In this document: positions 1-9,167 of the stretch, one piece after another
Layout of the letters: each line of letters opens with the position of its first letter
How positions within the stretch are numbered: position 1 is the first letter of the stretch
From: Gammaproteobacteria bacterium
GTDB taxonomy: Bacteria > Pseudomonadota > Gammaproteobacteria > Thiohalobacterales > Thiohalobacteraceae
NCBI GenBank assembly: GCA_019911805.1
Contig: JAIOJV010000074.1
Coordinates: forward strand, 124,001 to 188,000
Length of the DNA stretch: 64,000 nucleotides
Direction: 5' to 3'
The notes under the pieces: generated by a model
Told to the model about the DNA's origin: nothing
The model's database searches: none
The model's input: the letters and a program-made list of their open reading frames with translations, nothing else
Program-made: the position numbers and the translations under genes

Positions 1-1085
1 ACCGCGGCCGCCGCGCGCAGGTCTTCGATGCGCGAGTTGGTGCAGGATCCGATGAACACCTTGTCGAGGCGGATGTCGCGGATCGCGGTGCCCGGCTCGA
101 GAGCCATGTAGTCCAATGCGCGACGCATGCCATTGGCCTTGACCTGGTCTGTCTCAGCGGCGGGATCGGGTACGCTCGCATCGACGCCCACGACCATCTC
201 CGGCGAGGTACCCCAGGTCACCTGCGGCACGATGGCGGCGGCGTTCAGCACGACGGTCTGGTCGAACACGGCGTCGGCGTCGGAATGCAGGTCGGACCAC
301 GCGGCCACGGCCTGCTCCCAGAGATCGCCTTGCGGCGCATAGGGGCGGCCCTGTACGTATTCGATCGTGGTCTCATCGACGCCGATCAGGCCGGCGCGCG
401 CACCGGCCTCGATGGCCATGTTGCATACGGTCATGCGCCCTTCCATCGACAGCGCACGGATCGCCTCGCCGGCGAACTCCAGTGTATAGCCGGTGCCGCC
501 GGCGGTACCGATACGACCGATGATCGCGAGTACGATGTCCTTGGCGGTCACGCCCGGCGGCAACATACCGGCCACGCGCACCAGGAAATTCTTCGCCTTC
601 TTCTGGATCAGGCATTGCGTGGCCAGCACATGCTCCACCTCGGAGGTGCCGATGCCGAAGGCCAGTGCACCGAACGCGCCGTGCGTGGCGGTGTGTGAGT
701 CACCACACACCACGGTCATACCCGGCAGGGTCGCACCCTGCTCCGGTCCGATCACATGTACGATGCCCTGGCGCCGATCGTCCATCTTGAATTCGGTGAT
801 GCCGAACTCGGCGCAATTGGCGTCCAGGGTCTCGACCTGCAGGCGCGATATCGGGTCGGCGATGCCGGCGGCACGTGCGGTGGTGGGCACATTGTGGTCG
901 GGCACCGCCAACACGGAACTGGTCCGCCAGGGCCTGCGACCGGCCAGACGCAGGCCCTCGAAGGCCTGCGGCGAGGTGACTTCGTGCACCAGATGGCGAT
1001 CGATGTACAGCAACGTGGTACCGTCGGCATCGCTGCGCACCACATGGGCATCCCAGAGTTTGTCGTAGAGGGTCTTACCGGCCAT
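1..1085 (-). CDS. leuC: 3-isopropylmalate dehydratase large subunit (partial, 3' end beyond window)
   Basis: LeuC with LeuD isomerises 2-isopropylmalate to 3-isopropylmalate in cytoplasmic leucine synthesis, using a 4Fe-4S cluster. The minus-strand frame is open from an ATG at 1085 ([14 protein letters not shown]) to the window edge, 361 codons of a family that is usually about 470. Aconitase-type signatures are visible: [19 protein letters not shown] near residue 130 and FIGSCTNSR near the edge, which holds the first cluster cysteine. The remaining cysteines lie outside the window. A LysR-type regulator is transcribed divergently 112 bp away, an arrangement common for leuC in gammaproteobacteria, so it may control leuC. 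leuD and leuB would be expected beyond position 1. Confidence 0.96.
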   Translation of the reverse strand, partial: MAGKTLYDKLWDAHVVRSDADGTTLLYIDRHLVHEVTSPQAFEGLRLAGRRPWRTSSVLAVPDHNVPTTARAAGIADPISRLQVETLDANCAEFGITEFKMDDRRQGIVHVIGPEQGATLPGMTVVCGDSHTATHGAFGALAFGIGTSEVEHVLATQCLIQKKAKNFLVRVAGMLPPGVTAKDIVLAIIGRIGTAGGTGYTLEFAGEAIRALSMEGRMTVCNMAIEAGARAGLIGVDETTIEYVQGRPYAPQGDLWEQAVAAWSDLHSDADAVFDQTVVLNAAAIVPQVTWGTSPEMVVGVDASVPDPAAETDQVKANGMRRALDYMALEPGTAIRDIRLDKVFIGSCTNSRIEDLRAAAA

Positions 1086-1155
1086 GTCTGTCTCTCCCGC
1101 TCAGGCAACCGATGGTAGACTCGGCAATAAGATAACTCAAATTCATATTTTTCAT

Positions 1156-1167
1156 GTTATATATAAC
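1156..1167. promoter_or_regulatory. AT-rich divergent promoter region with a 12-bp palindrome
   Basis: The 112-bp leuC/LysR spacer is much more AT-rich than its surroundings from about 1125 to 1197. At its centre is the perfect palindrome GTTATATATAAC. LysR-type regulators usually bind an imperfect palindrome with a T-N11-A core between themselves and a divergent target, so this is the best operator candidate. The assignment is by position and symmetry only. Confidence 0.4.
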
Positions 1168-1197
1168 CATTAAGAATTCCAGTATGAGATTTTCAGT

Positions 1198-2082
1198 ATG
1201 GACATCGCCAACCTGCGCGCCTTCGTCGCCGTCGCTGAATCCCAGTCGTTCTCGGCCGCCGCGACCCAGCTGCACCTGACCCAGCCGGCGATCAGCAAGC
1301 GCATCGCGACCCTGGAGACGGGCTTCCAGACACGGCTGTTCGACCGCATCGGCCGCGCGGTGGACCTCACCGAGGCGGGTCGGGCGCTGCTGCCGCGGGC
1401 GCGGCGCATCCTCGCCGAACTGGACGACAGCCGGCGCGCCCTCGCCGATCTGAGCGGGACGGTCGGCGGCACGCTGCGCCTGGGCACCAGCCACCACATC
1501 GGGCTGCATCGCCTGCCGCCGACGCTGCGCACCTTCGCCGCCCGCTACCCCGCAGTCACCCTGGATTTGCATTTCATGGATTCGGAGGCCGCCTGCCACG
1601 CGGTGGAGACCGGTGACCTGGAACTTGCCATTGTCACGCTGCCGCCGGAGGCGCACGCCCCACTGGACCTGCGGCCGGTCTGGGACGATCCGCTGGTGGT
1701 GGTCTGCGCCCCGGATCATCCCCTGGCGCAGCGCCGCCGGATGCAGATCGCCGACCTCGCCGCCCACCCGGCGATCCTGCCGGCCAGTTCGACCTATACC
1801 CGACAGATTGCCGAACGCGCCTTCCACGACCTCGGCATCGGGTTACGCAGTTCGCTGTCCACCAATTATCTGGAGATCATCAAGATGCTGGTGTCGGTGG
1901 GGCTGGGTTGGAGTCTGCTGCCGCAGACCATGGTCGACCGGCAACTGCACATGCTGCCGGTGCGTGATCTGCGTCTGCGGCGCACCCTCGGCACCGTCCG
2001 GCATCGCGAGCGTACCTTGTCGAATGCGGCGCGGGCGATGATCGAACTGCTGCCCGTCCCCACCCACACGGCCAGCCGGTAG
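1198..2082 (+). CDS. LysR-family transcriptional regulator
   Basis: This is a 294-residue LysR-type regulator. The N-terminal winged helix-turn-helix spans about residues 1-60 (LRAFVAVAESQSFSAAATQL, then TQPAISKRIATLE). It is followed by a periplasmic-binding-like co-inducer domain (LRLGTSHHIGLHRLP; LVVVCAPDHPLAQ). Length is normal for the family. The start at 1198 puts the HTH at the expected distance from the N-terminus. It is divergent from leuC, so regulation of the leu genes and of itself is likely, but the ligand cannot be read from the sequence. The gene ends facing a convergent transporter gene across a strong hairpin. Confidence 0.95.
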   Translation: MDIANLRAFVAVAESQSFSAAATQLHLTQPAISKRIATLETGFQTRLFDRIGRAVDLTEAGRALLPRARRILAELDDSRRALADLSGTVGGTLRLGTSHHIGLHRLPPTLRTFAARYPAVTLDLHFMDSEAACHAVETGDLELAIVTLPPEAHAPLDLRPVWDDPLVVVCAPDHPLAQRRRMQIADLAAHPAILPASSTYTRQIAERAFHDLGIGLRSSLSTNYLEIIKMLVSVGLGWSLLPQTMVDRQLHMLPVRDLRLRRTLGTVRHRERTLSNAARAMIELLPVPTHTASR

Positions 2083-2154
2083 ACGGCATCGAGATACCGC
2101 CTGACGCACCGGGTTCGGGTGCCGATACGGTGTCGCTGTACCAACGCACCCTGT

Positions 2155-2205
2155 AGCGGACCTGCTGATTCATCCACGTCATGGGTACCCGGATGCAGGT
2201 CCGCT
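2155..2205. terminator. Hairpin between convergent genes
   Basis: AGCGGACCTGC (2155-2165) pairs perfectly with GCAGGTCCGCT (2195-2205). The 29-nt loop holds a second small stem (ATCC/GGAT) around GGGTACCC. It sits between the LysR stop at 2082 and the transporter stop at 2207. It probably ends transcription from both sides, although the T-tract is poor. Confidence 0.5.
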
Positions 2206-2206
2206 C

Positions 2207-3361
2207 TCAACCGAACCGAACGGGCTTCAATCTCCTCCAGGCGACTGCCCAGGCGAGCCCACTGATGGCGGCGGCGGCAACATAGGTCCACTGTGCACCG
2301 ACGGCCGTCCAGAGATAACCCGCCGCCAGGCTCCCGACCGCACCGCCTGCACCGAAACTGAGGCTGCTGTAGAGCGCCTGGCCGCGCCCCTGGTTGCGAC
2401 CGACGAAGTACTGATGAATGAGGTGGATGGCGACGGCGTGGTGAACGCCGAAGCTTGCCGCATGCAGCAACTGCGCGCCGAGGATGATCGACAGGTGATC
2501 ACCGCAGCCGGCGATGAGCAGCCAGCGCAGCGTCGTCAGTGCCAGGCTGGCGATCAGCAGCCGGCACGCACCGAAGCGCGGCAGCCAGCGATGCATCATC
2601 AGGAACACACCGATCTCGGCGATCACCCCCAGCGCCCAGAGCTGGCCGATGGCGGAGCGGCTGTAGCCGTAATCTTCTAGATAGAGTGTAAAAAAGGTGT
2701 AGTAGGGCCCATGGCTGGCCTGCATCAGAAAACACACGAGCAGCAGCGCCACGACCTCGGGGCGGCGCAGCACCTGCCGCAACGGCGCGTGTGGCTGAGA
2801 CGAGGCCAGTCCCGGGTGATCCGGCACCAGCAGGCTCGCCACCCAGATCCCGCCCAACAACAGCAACAGGATGTAGGGCAGAAGACCCGGGCCGTAGGCG
2901 TCCAGCAGCGGTCCCAATCCCGCCACTGCGAGAATGAAGCCGATGGACCCCCACAGGCGGACATGGCTGTAGCGGTGACTGGACGCACCGAGGTGCGAGA
3001 GGGTGATCGCCTCGAACTGTGGCAGGGCCGCATTCCAAAAGAAGCTGAAGCCGATCATGACCAGCGCCAGCCATCGGTAGCTGCTATCGACCAGCACACC
3101 GGCGAAGATCAGCGCGGCCAGCAGTGAGGCGATCTGGATGATCAGTATCCGCCGCCCGCTGCGGTCGGCAAGCCAGCCCCAGAGGGCGGGTGCGATCAGG
3201 CGGGTGGCCATGAGGATCGCGACCAGCTCGCCGATCTCGGCTGCGCCGAAACCCTCACTGCGGAGATACAGGCTCCAGTACGGCAGCAGCGCGCCCAGCG
3301 TCGCGAAGTAAAACAGATAAAAGCCGGACAGACGCCAGTAGAGGAAACGCGGTTGAGTCAC
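2207..3361 (-). CDS. MFS transporter, HcaT / nucleoside-permease-like
   Basis: This 384-residue inner-membrane protein has about 12 hydrophobic segments. The opening (FYLFYFATLGALLPYWSLYL, then GELVAILMATRLIAPALWG, then the WGWLADRSGRR loop) is typical of the MFS_1_like group that includes the 3-phenylpropionate carrier HcaT and nucleoside:proton symporters. The substrate cannot be deduced, and no aromatic catabolic genes lie nearby. The neighbours are aroC (same strand, 92 bp upstream) and the convergent LysR gene. A transporter placed after aroC in this way is found in related genomes and may be co-transcribed. Confidence 0.85.
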   Translation of the reverse strand: MTQPRFLYWRLSGFYLFYFATLGALLPYWSLYLRSEGFGAAEIGELVAILMATRLIAPALWGWLADRSGRRILIIQIASLLAALIFAGVLVDSSYRWLALVMIGFSFFWNAALPQFEAITLSHLGASSHRYSHVRLWGSIGFILAVAGLGPLLDAYGPGLLPYILLLLLGGIWVASLLVPDHPGLASSQPHAPLRQVLRRPEVVALLLVCFLMQASHGPYYTFFTLYLEDYGYSRSAIGQLWALGVIAEIGVFLMMHRWLPRFGACRLLIASLALTTLRWLLIAGCGDHLSIILGAQLLHAASFGVHHAVAIHLIHQYFVGRNQGRGQALYSSLSFGAGGAVGSLAAGYLWTAVGAQWTYVAAAAISGLAWAVAWRRLKPVRFG

Positions 3362-3453
3362 GACGAAGATATGGGTCCGATGCGGCCGCCTGCCACCGCG
3401 AGGATTCTATCAATACTTGAATGGGCCGCGACCGCGGCTGTTGCCAGCCGAGG

Positions 3454-4554
3454 TCACTCCGCTGCAGCCGGAATGATCGGCGTGCGGGACTTCACGTCCG
3501 GATTCTGCGCGCGCTGGCGCAACAGATGATCCATCAGTACCAGGGCAACCATGGCCTCGGCGATCGGCGTGGCACGGATGCCGACACAGGGATCATGGCG
3601 GCCGTGAGTGACGACCTCCACCGGCGCGCCGTCGAGGTTCACGGAACGTCCCGGCAGACGGATGCTGGACGTCGGCTTGAGCGCGATACTGGCGACGATG
3701 TCCTGCCCGGAAGAAATGCCGCCGAGGATACCGCCGGCATTATTGCTCAGGAAGCCCTGCGGGGTGATCTCGTCGCGGTGCTCGGTACCCTTCTGTTCCA
3801 CGCAGGCAAAGCCGGCACCGATCTCTACGCCCTTGACGGCATTGATGCTCATGAGCGCGTGGGCGAGTTCGGCATCGAGGCGGTCGAAGATCGGCTCACC
3901 GAGGCCGGGAGGCACGCCGTCCGCCACCACCGTGACACGTGCACCGATGGAATCACCGGACTTGCGCAGCGCATCCATATAGGCCTCCAGCTCGGGCACC
4001 CCGGCCGCATCCGGCCAGAAGAACGGGTTATCCTCGACCACCGACCAGTCGAAGGCGCGCGGCCGGTTGGGGCCGAGCTGTGACAGGTAACCACGGATGC
4101 GCAGGCCGTGGTGTGTGCGCAGATACTTCTTGGCGATGGCGCCGGCGGCCACGCGCATGGCGGTCTCACGCGCCGAGGAGCGGCCACCGCCGCGATAGTC
4201 GCGGAAGCCGTATTTCTGCTGGTAGGTGTAGTCCGCGTGCCCCGGCCGAAAGCGGTCGAGGATATTGGAATAGTCCTTGGAACGCTGATCGGTGTTGTGG
4301 ATGACCAGACCGATGGGGGTGCCGGTGGTGCGGCCCTCGAACACGCCGGAGAGGATCTGCACCGCATCGGCCTCGCGGCGCTGGGTGGTGTGCCGGCTCT
4401 TGCCGGGCTTGCGCCGGTCGAGGTCATGCTGCAGATCCGCTTCGCTCAGCTCCAGTCCGGGCGGACAGCCGTCAACGACGCAGCCGATGGCCGGGCCATG
4501 GCTCTCGCCGAAGGACGTGACGATAAAGAGTTTGCCGAAGCTGTTTCCTGACAT
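3454..4554 (-). CDS. aroC: Chorismate synthase
   Basis: AroC catalyses the last shikimate-pathway step, 5-enolpyruvylshikimate-3-phosphate to chorismate, and needs reduced FMN. The protein is 366 residues, the usual length. Signatures are [20 protein letters not shown] at the N-terminus, [25 protein letters not shown] and the C-terminal [18 protein letters not shown]. The ATG at 4554 is chosen because it starts the canonical MSGNSFG sequence; 27 further upstream codons are open but have no counterpart in the family. The SGNH/carbamoyltransferase cassette lies upstream on the same strand, separated by 377 bp. Confidence 0.98.
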   Translation of the reverse strand: MSGNSFGKLFIVTSFGESHGPAIGCVVDGCPPGLELSEADLQHDLDRRKPGKSRHTTQRREADAVQILSGVFEGRTTGTPIGLVIHNTDQRSKDYSNILDRFRPGHADYTYQQKYGFRDYRGGGRSSARETAMRVAAGAIAKKYLRTHHGLRIRGYLSQLGPNRPRAFDWSVVEDNPFFWPDAAGVPELEAYMDALRKSGDSIGARVTVVADGVPPGLGEPIFDRLDAELAHALMSINAVKGVEIGAGFACVEQKGTEHRDEITPQGFLSNNAGGILGGISSGQDIVASIALKPTSSIRLPGRSVNLDGAPVEVVTHGRHDPCVGIRATPIAEAMVALVLMDHLLRQRAQNPDVKSRTPIIPAAAE

Positions 4555-4931
4555 GGCGGCTATTGTAGCCGCTTCACCCGGCGCCGTCGCTACCTCAGAT
4601 AAAAATTCCTGGCTCCGCGCAGACAGCTCCCACACGGGTGCATACAGAAGCTCCGATCAAACCTCTCGGCGATCATCCATCGAGCATTTCCCTCGATGGG
4701 GTAAAGCACGGTGAATCGCAGAAACTGTAAGCTCGACTCCAAGATCGACAATCACGCGAGGAAGCGAACCCTCAAGACCACCTGCTGCTCGATCAGCTGG
4801 GGAAGCATGACCTAGTGATTCCGGAGAGCTTGATGTATCGGCACCGCTCCTGGGCCCCTGTTCGGTAGCATGGCATACCCGACGACGCACGAACCAATCG
4901 AAAAAAATCAATACAGTATCGTAGACAGACA
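4555..4931. other. Gene-free spacer with one small hairpin
   Basis: These 377 bp separate the SGNH gene from aroC. A 92-codon minus-strand frame (4657-4935) overlaps the SGNH stop, has no recognisable domain and uses atypical codons, so no gene is called. A perfect 8-bp hairpin, CCATCGAG (4677-4684) with CTCGATGG (4692-4699), has a 7-nt loop but no T-tract. It could be an operator or a weak terminator. An aroC promoter should lie here, but no convincing -35/-10 pair stands out. Confidence 0.4.
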
Positions 4932-6197
4932 TCACTCAGAAGAGCCACTGCATGTGACCTTTCTATGTGCTGCCAGGGCACGTGCCAGTTCTTGCGCAGC
5001 AACCTCGATGCCTGCACGGTTCCAATGCGTATCGTCACGCCAGTAGGTCAGTTCGCCCTGCTGCAGCAGTTCGCGTGAACGCTCGAGCATCGGATTGGTT
5101 AAATCCAAGAGCGGCACATCCAGTACAGCTGCAACCTTGGCCAGGTGGTTGAACTGCGCCTGTGGCATCCCGACGGCTGGGTGCTCATCCAGCAATTGCC
5201 CGTACACCCGATACTTCTCTGGAACAAACACGATCAGATCGGGCGTTCCCCTAGCAAATTGATCCTGGATATAATTGAAATCGTCATAGCTATCACGCTG
5301 CACGACCTCGGTGTAACCTCGCAGGAATATCATCGGCGCGCCTGCGACGTTACTCACGAATGTCACCCCTGACCCCGCATTCGCCATAGTATCGACCTCC
5401 GGCACACGCAATCGTTCGATTGCCTGGGTATACAACCCATAGAAGACTTTTGATACCTCGAACGGCGCCTTGATCGCACCGAAATAGGCTTTCACGAACT
5501 CTTGGGCGCCTCTCGGCACGGCCTTGCGCGCCGCCAATTCGGCGGGATCGATAAGCTGAAAATCATTGCCTTCGAACATCACCACGACGATGCATGCGTC
5601 CCCATCCAGTTCGGTGCGGGCAGCCTCGACGGTATTAGCGTACTGAAACGGGCCCGCCGGGAAACTCATGCTGTAGGCAGCAATACCGTACTCCCGCCTC
5701 AGTTGGGCCGTGAGCATATCCGCCTGCGTGTTTCCCGTTCCGACGACGAAGGAATCACCGACAATGAGCAATCGCTCGGATTCGAGATCGGCATCGTTGC
5801 GGAATCCGCGGGAATCCGTATTGAAGACGACCTCTCTCGGCTGCGACAGCGCGCGATCAAGACGCGGGTCTATCGCCAGCAGATCACCATGTTGTTCGAG
5901 TATTTCGATATGCTGATTTGCACGATAGCGGGTTTCCTCGGCGAGCATTTCATGCGCCCGGTAGTAAGGAGTTATGACACTCCCGCCACTGAGGCGTACA
6001 AAGACCTCCAGCGTGAGCACCAGCATGAAAGAGGAAACGACCAGCAGCAAACCATTGCGATGATCGATCAGCAGGGTCACGGCTGCGACCAGCATGACGA
6101 ATAGCAACCCGTAGGGCGTAATCGGCGCGAAGATCGCAACGACATGAAAGGCGATGAATGCAACCAGAATACGAAGTGCAAACTTTTTCAAAGTCAT
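4932..6197 (-). CDS. Membrane-anchored SGNH-hydrolase-like protein (AlgX/DHHW-like)
   Basis: This 421-residue protein has N-terminal hydrophobic segments at about residues 7-25, 30-44 and 48-66, then an extracytoplasmic SGNH domain. Block I is IVGDSFVVG with Ser149, block III is FEGND with Asn211, and block V is WRDDTHWN with Asp388 and His391. SGNH domains of this kind in AlgX/AlgJ and related proteins move or remove acyl groups on polysaccharides. The ATG at 6197 is preferred over an upstream GTG (6233) because it begins the hydrophobic leader. It lies 86 bp after the carbamoyltransferase gene on the same strand, so the two probably modify one product. The substrate is unknown. Confidence 0.85.
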   Translation of the reverse strand: MTLKKFALRILVAFIAFHVVAIFAPITPYGLLFVMLVAAVTLLIDHRNGLLLVVSSFMLVLTLEVFVRLSGGSVITPYYRAHEMLAEETRYRANQHIEILEQHGDLLAIDPRLDRALSQPREVVFNTDSRGFRNDADLESERLLIVGDSFVVGTGNTQADMLTAQLRREYGIAAYSMSFPAGPFQYANTVEAARTELDGDACIVVVMFEGNDFQLIDPAELAARKAVPRGAQEFVKAYFGAIKAPFEVSKVFYGLYTQAIERLRVPEVDTMANAGSGVTFVSNVAGAPMIFLRGYTEVVQRDSYDDFNYIQDQFARGTPDLIVFVPEKYRVYGQLLDEHPAVGMPQAQFNHLAKVAAVLDVPLLDLTNPMLERSRELLQQGELTYWRDDTHWNRAGIEVAAQELARALAAHRKVTCSGSSE

Positions 6198-6283
6198 GGG
6201 CAGGCACCCTTGTTTCGATGACCTTCGAATCACCTATGGGTTATAGACAATCCAAAATCCATGGTCAGCGGAAAAACCGGCCA

Positions 6284-8119
6284 TCAATCAAGTTCGAATG
6301 CATTCTTATAATCAAGCAGCAGGGACTGGTCCTGTTCCGACTTCTCCAGGATGCAGTTCTCGACCACGAGCACGTCGAGGTTGGTCCCCATGAAGCACCG
6401 GAACGCGTCCTCCGGCGTACAGACGATGGGTTCGCCGCGCACATTGAAGCTGGTGTTCACCAGCATAGGACAGCCTGTGAGGCTCTTGAACTTTGTCAGC
6501 AGCGCATGATATCGCGGATTGACGTCCTGCTCGACCGTCTGGATACGCGCCGAATAATCGACGTGGGTCACTGCGGGGATTTCTGAACGAGGCACGTTCA
6601 GTTTGTCGATGCCAGAAAGGCGCTGCTCATCATCGGTTATCTGTCGCCGCCGCGATGGTTTCACATCGGCGACGATGAGCATATAGGGCGATTCACCATC
6701 CAGATCAAACCAGTCTGCGACATCTTCAATCCGCACAGAAGGTGCGAAGGGGCGGAAACTCTCCCGAAATTTGATCTTGAGGTTCAGATCACGCTGCATC
6801 GACGGCGAACGCGGATCGCCCAGAATTGACCTTCCGCCGAGCGCGCGCGGACCAAACTCCATTCGACCCTGGAACCAGCCGACCGCAAGGCCGTCGGCGA
6901 GTGCCTGGGCCGTGCGCTGTACAGTCTGATCCTCTGACAGAACTTGATACCTGGCACCCGCTGCCGTGAGCCGCCGCTCAACGTCGGCCTGTTTGAAGCG
7001 GGGGCCGAGGAACGCGCCCTGCATCCGGTCGCCCTTGCCGCGCGCCTCCCGGGGCAGGCCAAGTTGCATGTGCGCCGCCACCATCGCAGCACCCAACGAA
7101 CCACCGGCATCGCCAGCTGCAGGCTGAACCCAGATCGACTCGAAGGCACCATCTCGCAGAATCTTGCCGTTGGCTACGCAATTCAAAGCTACCCCGCCGG
7201 CCAGGCAGAGATTGGGGATACCGTACTCCTTGGCGAGGGAGCGAGTCAGACGCAGCACGATTTCTTCCGTGACGGCCTGCACGGAAGCAGCGAGATCCAT
7301 CTGCCGTTGTTCGACCCGATCCTCGGACATGCGGGGTGGTGCACCGAATAACGCGTCGAAACGCGTGTTGGTCATCGTCAGCCCGGTGCAATAGTTGAAG
7401 TAGTCCATATCCAGACGAAAAGTGCCATCCGGCTTGAGGTCCACGAGCTTGTCCAGGATCAGGTCCTTGAACCTGGGCTCGCCGTACGGGGCAAGCCCCA
7501 TAACCTTGTATTCACCGGAATTCACCTTGAAACCGGTATAATACGTGAAGGCCGAATACAGCAGACCCAGGGAATGCGGGAAATGTAGCTCCTTCTGGAT
7601 CTCCAGGCTGTCGCCGATACCGAGCGCAACCGAGGTCGTGGCCCACTCGCCGACACCGTCCATGGTCAGCACCACAGCCTTGTCGTAGGGTGAAGGGAAA
7701 TATGCGCTCGCAGCGTGGCTGAGATGGTGCTCCGAGAACAGCAGCCGGCCGGACCAGTCCACACCGGGATAACGCTTCTTGAGCTCACTAGATAGCAAGT
7801 CTTTCTGAAAAAGCTTCTCCCTCAACCAGAGCGGAATCGCCATCTTGAAGGATTTGAAGCCCCGCGGCGCATAGGCGACATAGGTCTCCAGCAGCCGCTC
7901 GAATTTGAGAAACGGCTTGTCATAGAACGCAACATGATCGATGTCTTCGGGGCCGATACCGGCCTCGTCGAGACAGAACGCCACGGCATTGCGTGGGAAG
8001 GATGAGTCATGCTTCTTGCGTGTGAACCGCTCCTCCTGTGCTGCGAAGCGTATTCGCCCGTCCTCGACCAAGGCCGCTGCACTGTCATGGTAGTAAGCCG
8101 AGATGCCCAGCACTCGCAT
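6284..8119 (-). CDS. NodU/CmcH/SxtI-family O-carbamoyltransferase
   Basis: This 611-residue enzyme should transfer a carbamoyl group from carbamoyl phosphate, via carbamoyl-AMP, to a hydroxyl. It has the Kae1/ASKHA-like N-terminal domain (MRVLGISAYYHDSAAALV; SEHHLSHAASAYFPSP with metal-binding histidines; VLTMDGVGEWAT). The C-terminal YrdC-like adenylation half is present (NLCLAGGVALNCVANGKI; WFQGRMEFGPRALGGRS; MLVNTSFNVRGEPIV). Length fits the family. The ATG at 8119 follows AAAGGGCG at good spacing and lies 14 bp past the DUF5989 stop, so the genes are coupled. The acceptor (sugar, lipid or small molecule) cannot be told from the sequence. Confidence 0.95.
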   Translation of the reverse strand: MRVLGISAYYHDSAAALVEDGRIRFAAQEERFTRKKHDSSFPRNAVAFCLDEAGIGPEDIDHVAFYDKPFLKFERLLETYVAYAPRGFKSFKMAIPLWLREKLFQKDLLSSELKKRYPGVDWSGRLLFSEHHLSHAASAYFPSPYDKAVVLTMDGVGEWATTSVALGIGDSLEIQKELHFPHSLGLLYSAFTYYTGFKVNSGEYKVMGLAPYGEPRFKDLILDKLVDLKPDGTFRLDMDYFNYCTGLTMTNTRFDALFGAPPRMSEDRVEQRQMDLAASVQAVTEEIVLRLTRSLAKEYGIPNLCLAGGVALNCVANGKILRDGAFESIWVQPAAGDAGGSLGAAMVAAHMQLGLPREARGKGDRMQGAFLGPRFKQADVERRLTAAGARYQVLSEDQTVQRTAQALADGLAVGWFQGRMEFGPRALGGRSILGDPRSPSMQRDLNLKIKFRESFRPFAPSVRIEDVADWFDLDGESPYMLIVADVKPSRRRQITDDEQRLSGIDKLNVPRSEIPAVTHVDYSARIQTVEQDVNPRYHALLTKFKSLTGCPMLVNTSFNVRGEPIVCTPEDAFRCFMGTNLDVLVVENCILEKSEQDQSLLLDYKNAFELD

Positions 8120-8133
8120 GACTCTAGCGCCCT

Positions 8134-8283
8134 TTAGAACAAAGTGTAGATGAATGGCGCGACCGCTGAGCCCTTGGTCAGCACTACCAACCCGCCGAGC
8201 ACAAGCATCATGAACATGATGGGCAGCAACCAGAATTTCTTGCGAACCCGCATGAACATCCATAATTCTTTTACCATACTCAT
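8134..8283 (-). CDS. 49-residue DUF5989/SxtK-like membrane microprotein
   Basis: A very short minus-strand gene of 49 codons starts at ATG 8283 and stops with TAA at 8134. It begins MSMVKELWMFMRVRKKFWLL, continues in a single hydrophobic helix of about 20 residues (PIMFMMLVLGGLVVL) and ends SAVAPFIYTLF. The ribosome site GGGGAG is well placed. The basic WxFMRxRKKxWLLP opening followed by one helix is characteristic of the DUF5989 family, tiny proteins found beside NodU-type carbamoyltransferases; SxtK of saxitoxin clusters appears to be of this type. It lies 50 bp after the sxtJ-like gene and 14 bp before the carbamoyltransferase. It is probably a membrane partner of the enzyme; the role is unproven. 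Confidence 0.85.
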   Translation of the reverse strand: MSMVKELWMFMRVRKKFWLLPIMFMMLVLGGLVVLTKGSAVAPFIYTLF

Positions 8284-8332
8284 CGCATCTCCCCGGCTAT
8301 CTTAATAGTTTGAATTTTTATTCTGTTTTTGT

Positions 8333-8785
8333 TCAAAATTGGTTGTCAAAGCTGTCGCGCGCAGGACCTGGCGGATCACGCTTGATCCAATAGGACTCTG
8401 CCTCAGGGTCAAATTTCAAACGTAGAAGGTCTTTGCCCAGAAGCCGCATCACCAGCCCAGTCGGAGTCACAGCGAGGTAGAAGAGCAATCCCATGATCAG
8501 CGGGCTGATGATGGCGTGCAGCAGGAGCCCGAACCGGAACCAGAGCTGATTGAGCGACGCCAATGCCCAAGGCGTGAGGAAAGCTGCAATCAGGAAGGCA
8601 GCCGCAACGCCAAACGACCAGTAAAACGGTGAATGAGAGCGTAGGAGCGGTAACAGACCGATGATCGCGAACACCACCGCAAACACGATACCGAACGACC
8701 GCTCGGAGCCTCGCCGCACCTCTGTGCGGTCCACGAGTTCCTCATGCATGCGGCCGGCTTGCTTGGGATTTGTCATACCAATCAT
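8333..8785 (-). CDS. SxtJ-family membrane protein
   Basis: This 150-residue protein has a polar N-terminus (about 30 residues, MHEELVDRTEVRRGSERSFG), three to four hydrophobic segments between about residues 31 and 115, and the conserved tail LGKDLLRLKFDPEAESYWIKR. The RSFG opening and the DLLRLKFDPEAESYW tail match the SxtJ family, proteins of unknown function next to carbamoyltransferases. It is the first gene of the leftward cassette. ATG 8785 is used; ATG 8776 (MTNPKQ) is also possible. No enzyme motif is seen. A scaffold holding the carbamoyltransferase at the membrane is an inference. Confidence 0.85.
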   Translation of the reverse strand: MIGMTNPKQAGRMHEELVDRTEVRRGSERSFGIVFAVVFAIIGLLPLLRSHSPFYWSFGVAAAFLIAAFLTPWALASLNQLWFRFGLLLHAIISPLIMGLLFYLAVTPTGLVMRLLGKDLLRLKFDPEAESYWIKRDPPGPARDSFDNQF

Positions 8786-9015
8786 CGGATACCGCCCGTT
8801 TTATTGTTGTCTAGTCGATCCGGCGCCTTTATTCAAAGATGCGCACCCGATCGCTCCGTCCCACGCTGACCCGGCCCTTGACACGGTTGCGCAGGCTCTG
8901 TCCATGACTCGCCACAGGGGCGGCTCCCAATCAGCGTCCGCGGGTAGCGTATGGGGAAGGGTATTAGTCCATTGCTATCAAGTCTATGTAAATGAGCTTG
9001 TACGATCACGGAATT

Positions 9016-9098
9016 TTACTTATATCGCTGTCAGGCAATGCTGAAAACCACAGCCTGCCCCGGCCGCCGGCTAGTCGACACGAGGGCGATATAAGTAA
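9016..9098. repeat. 13-bp inverted repeat flanking a 57-bp core, in a 382-bp gene-free spacer
   Basis: Spacer 8786-9167 separates the cassette from hemN. TTACTTATATCGC (9016-9028) is exactly repeated in inverse at 9086-9098 (GCGATATAAGTAA), with a further TGTC/GACA pair inside. The AT-rich arms contrast with the GC-rich core. It could be a remnant of a small transposable element, a structured RNA or an operator pair. The cassette promoter should lie upstream of 8786, probably in the AT-rich stretch 8955-9010. No coding sequence is seen in the spacer. Confidence 0.6.
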
Positions 9099-9167
9099 TT
9101 ACAGCGGAATAAATGAGTTACACCGTTAAGCTCACAGCCGATCCAGCCTCAAACTGTAGGAAGCAGG

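Noticed and set aside
4657-4935. 92-codon minus-strand frame between aroC and the SGNH gene
   Set aside because: No domain, no ribosome site, overlaps the SGNH stop and lacks the GC3 bias of real genes here.
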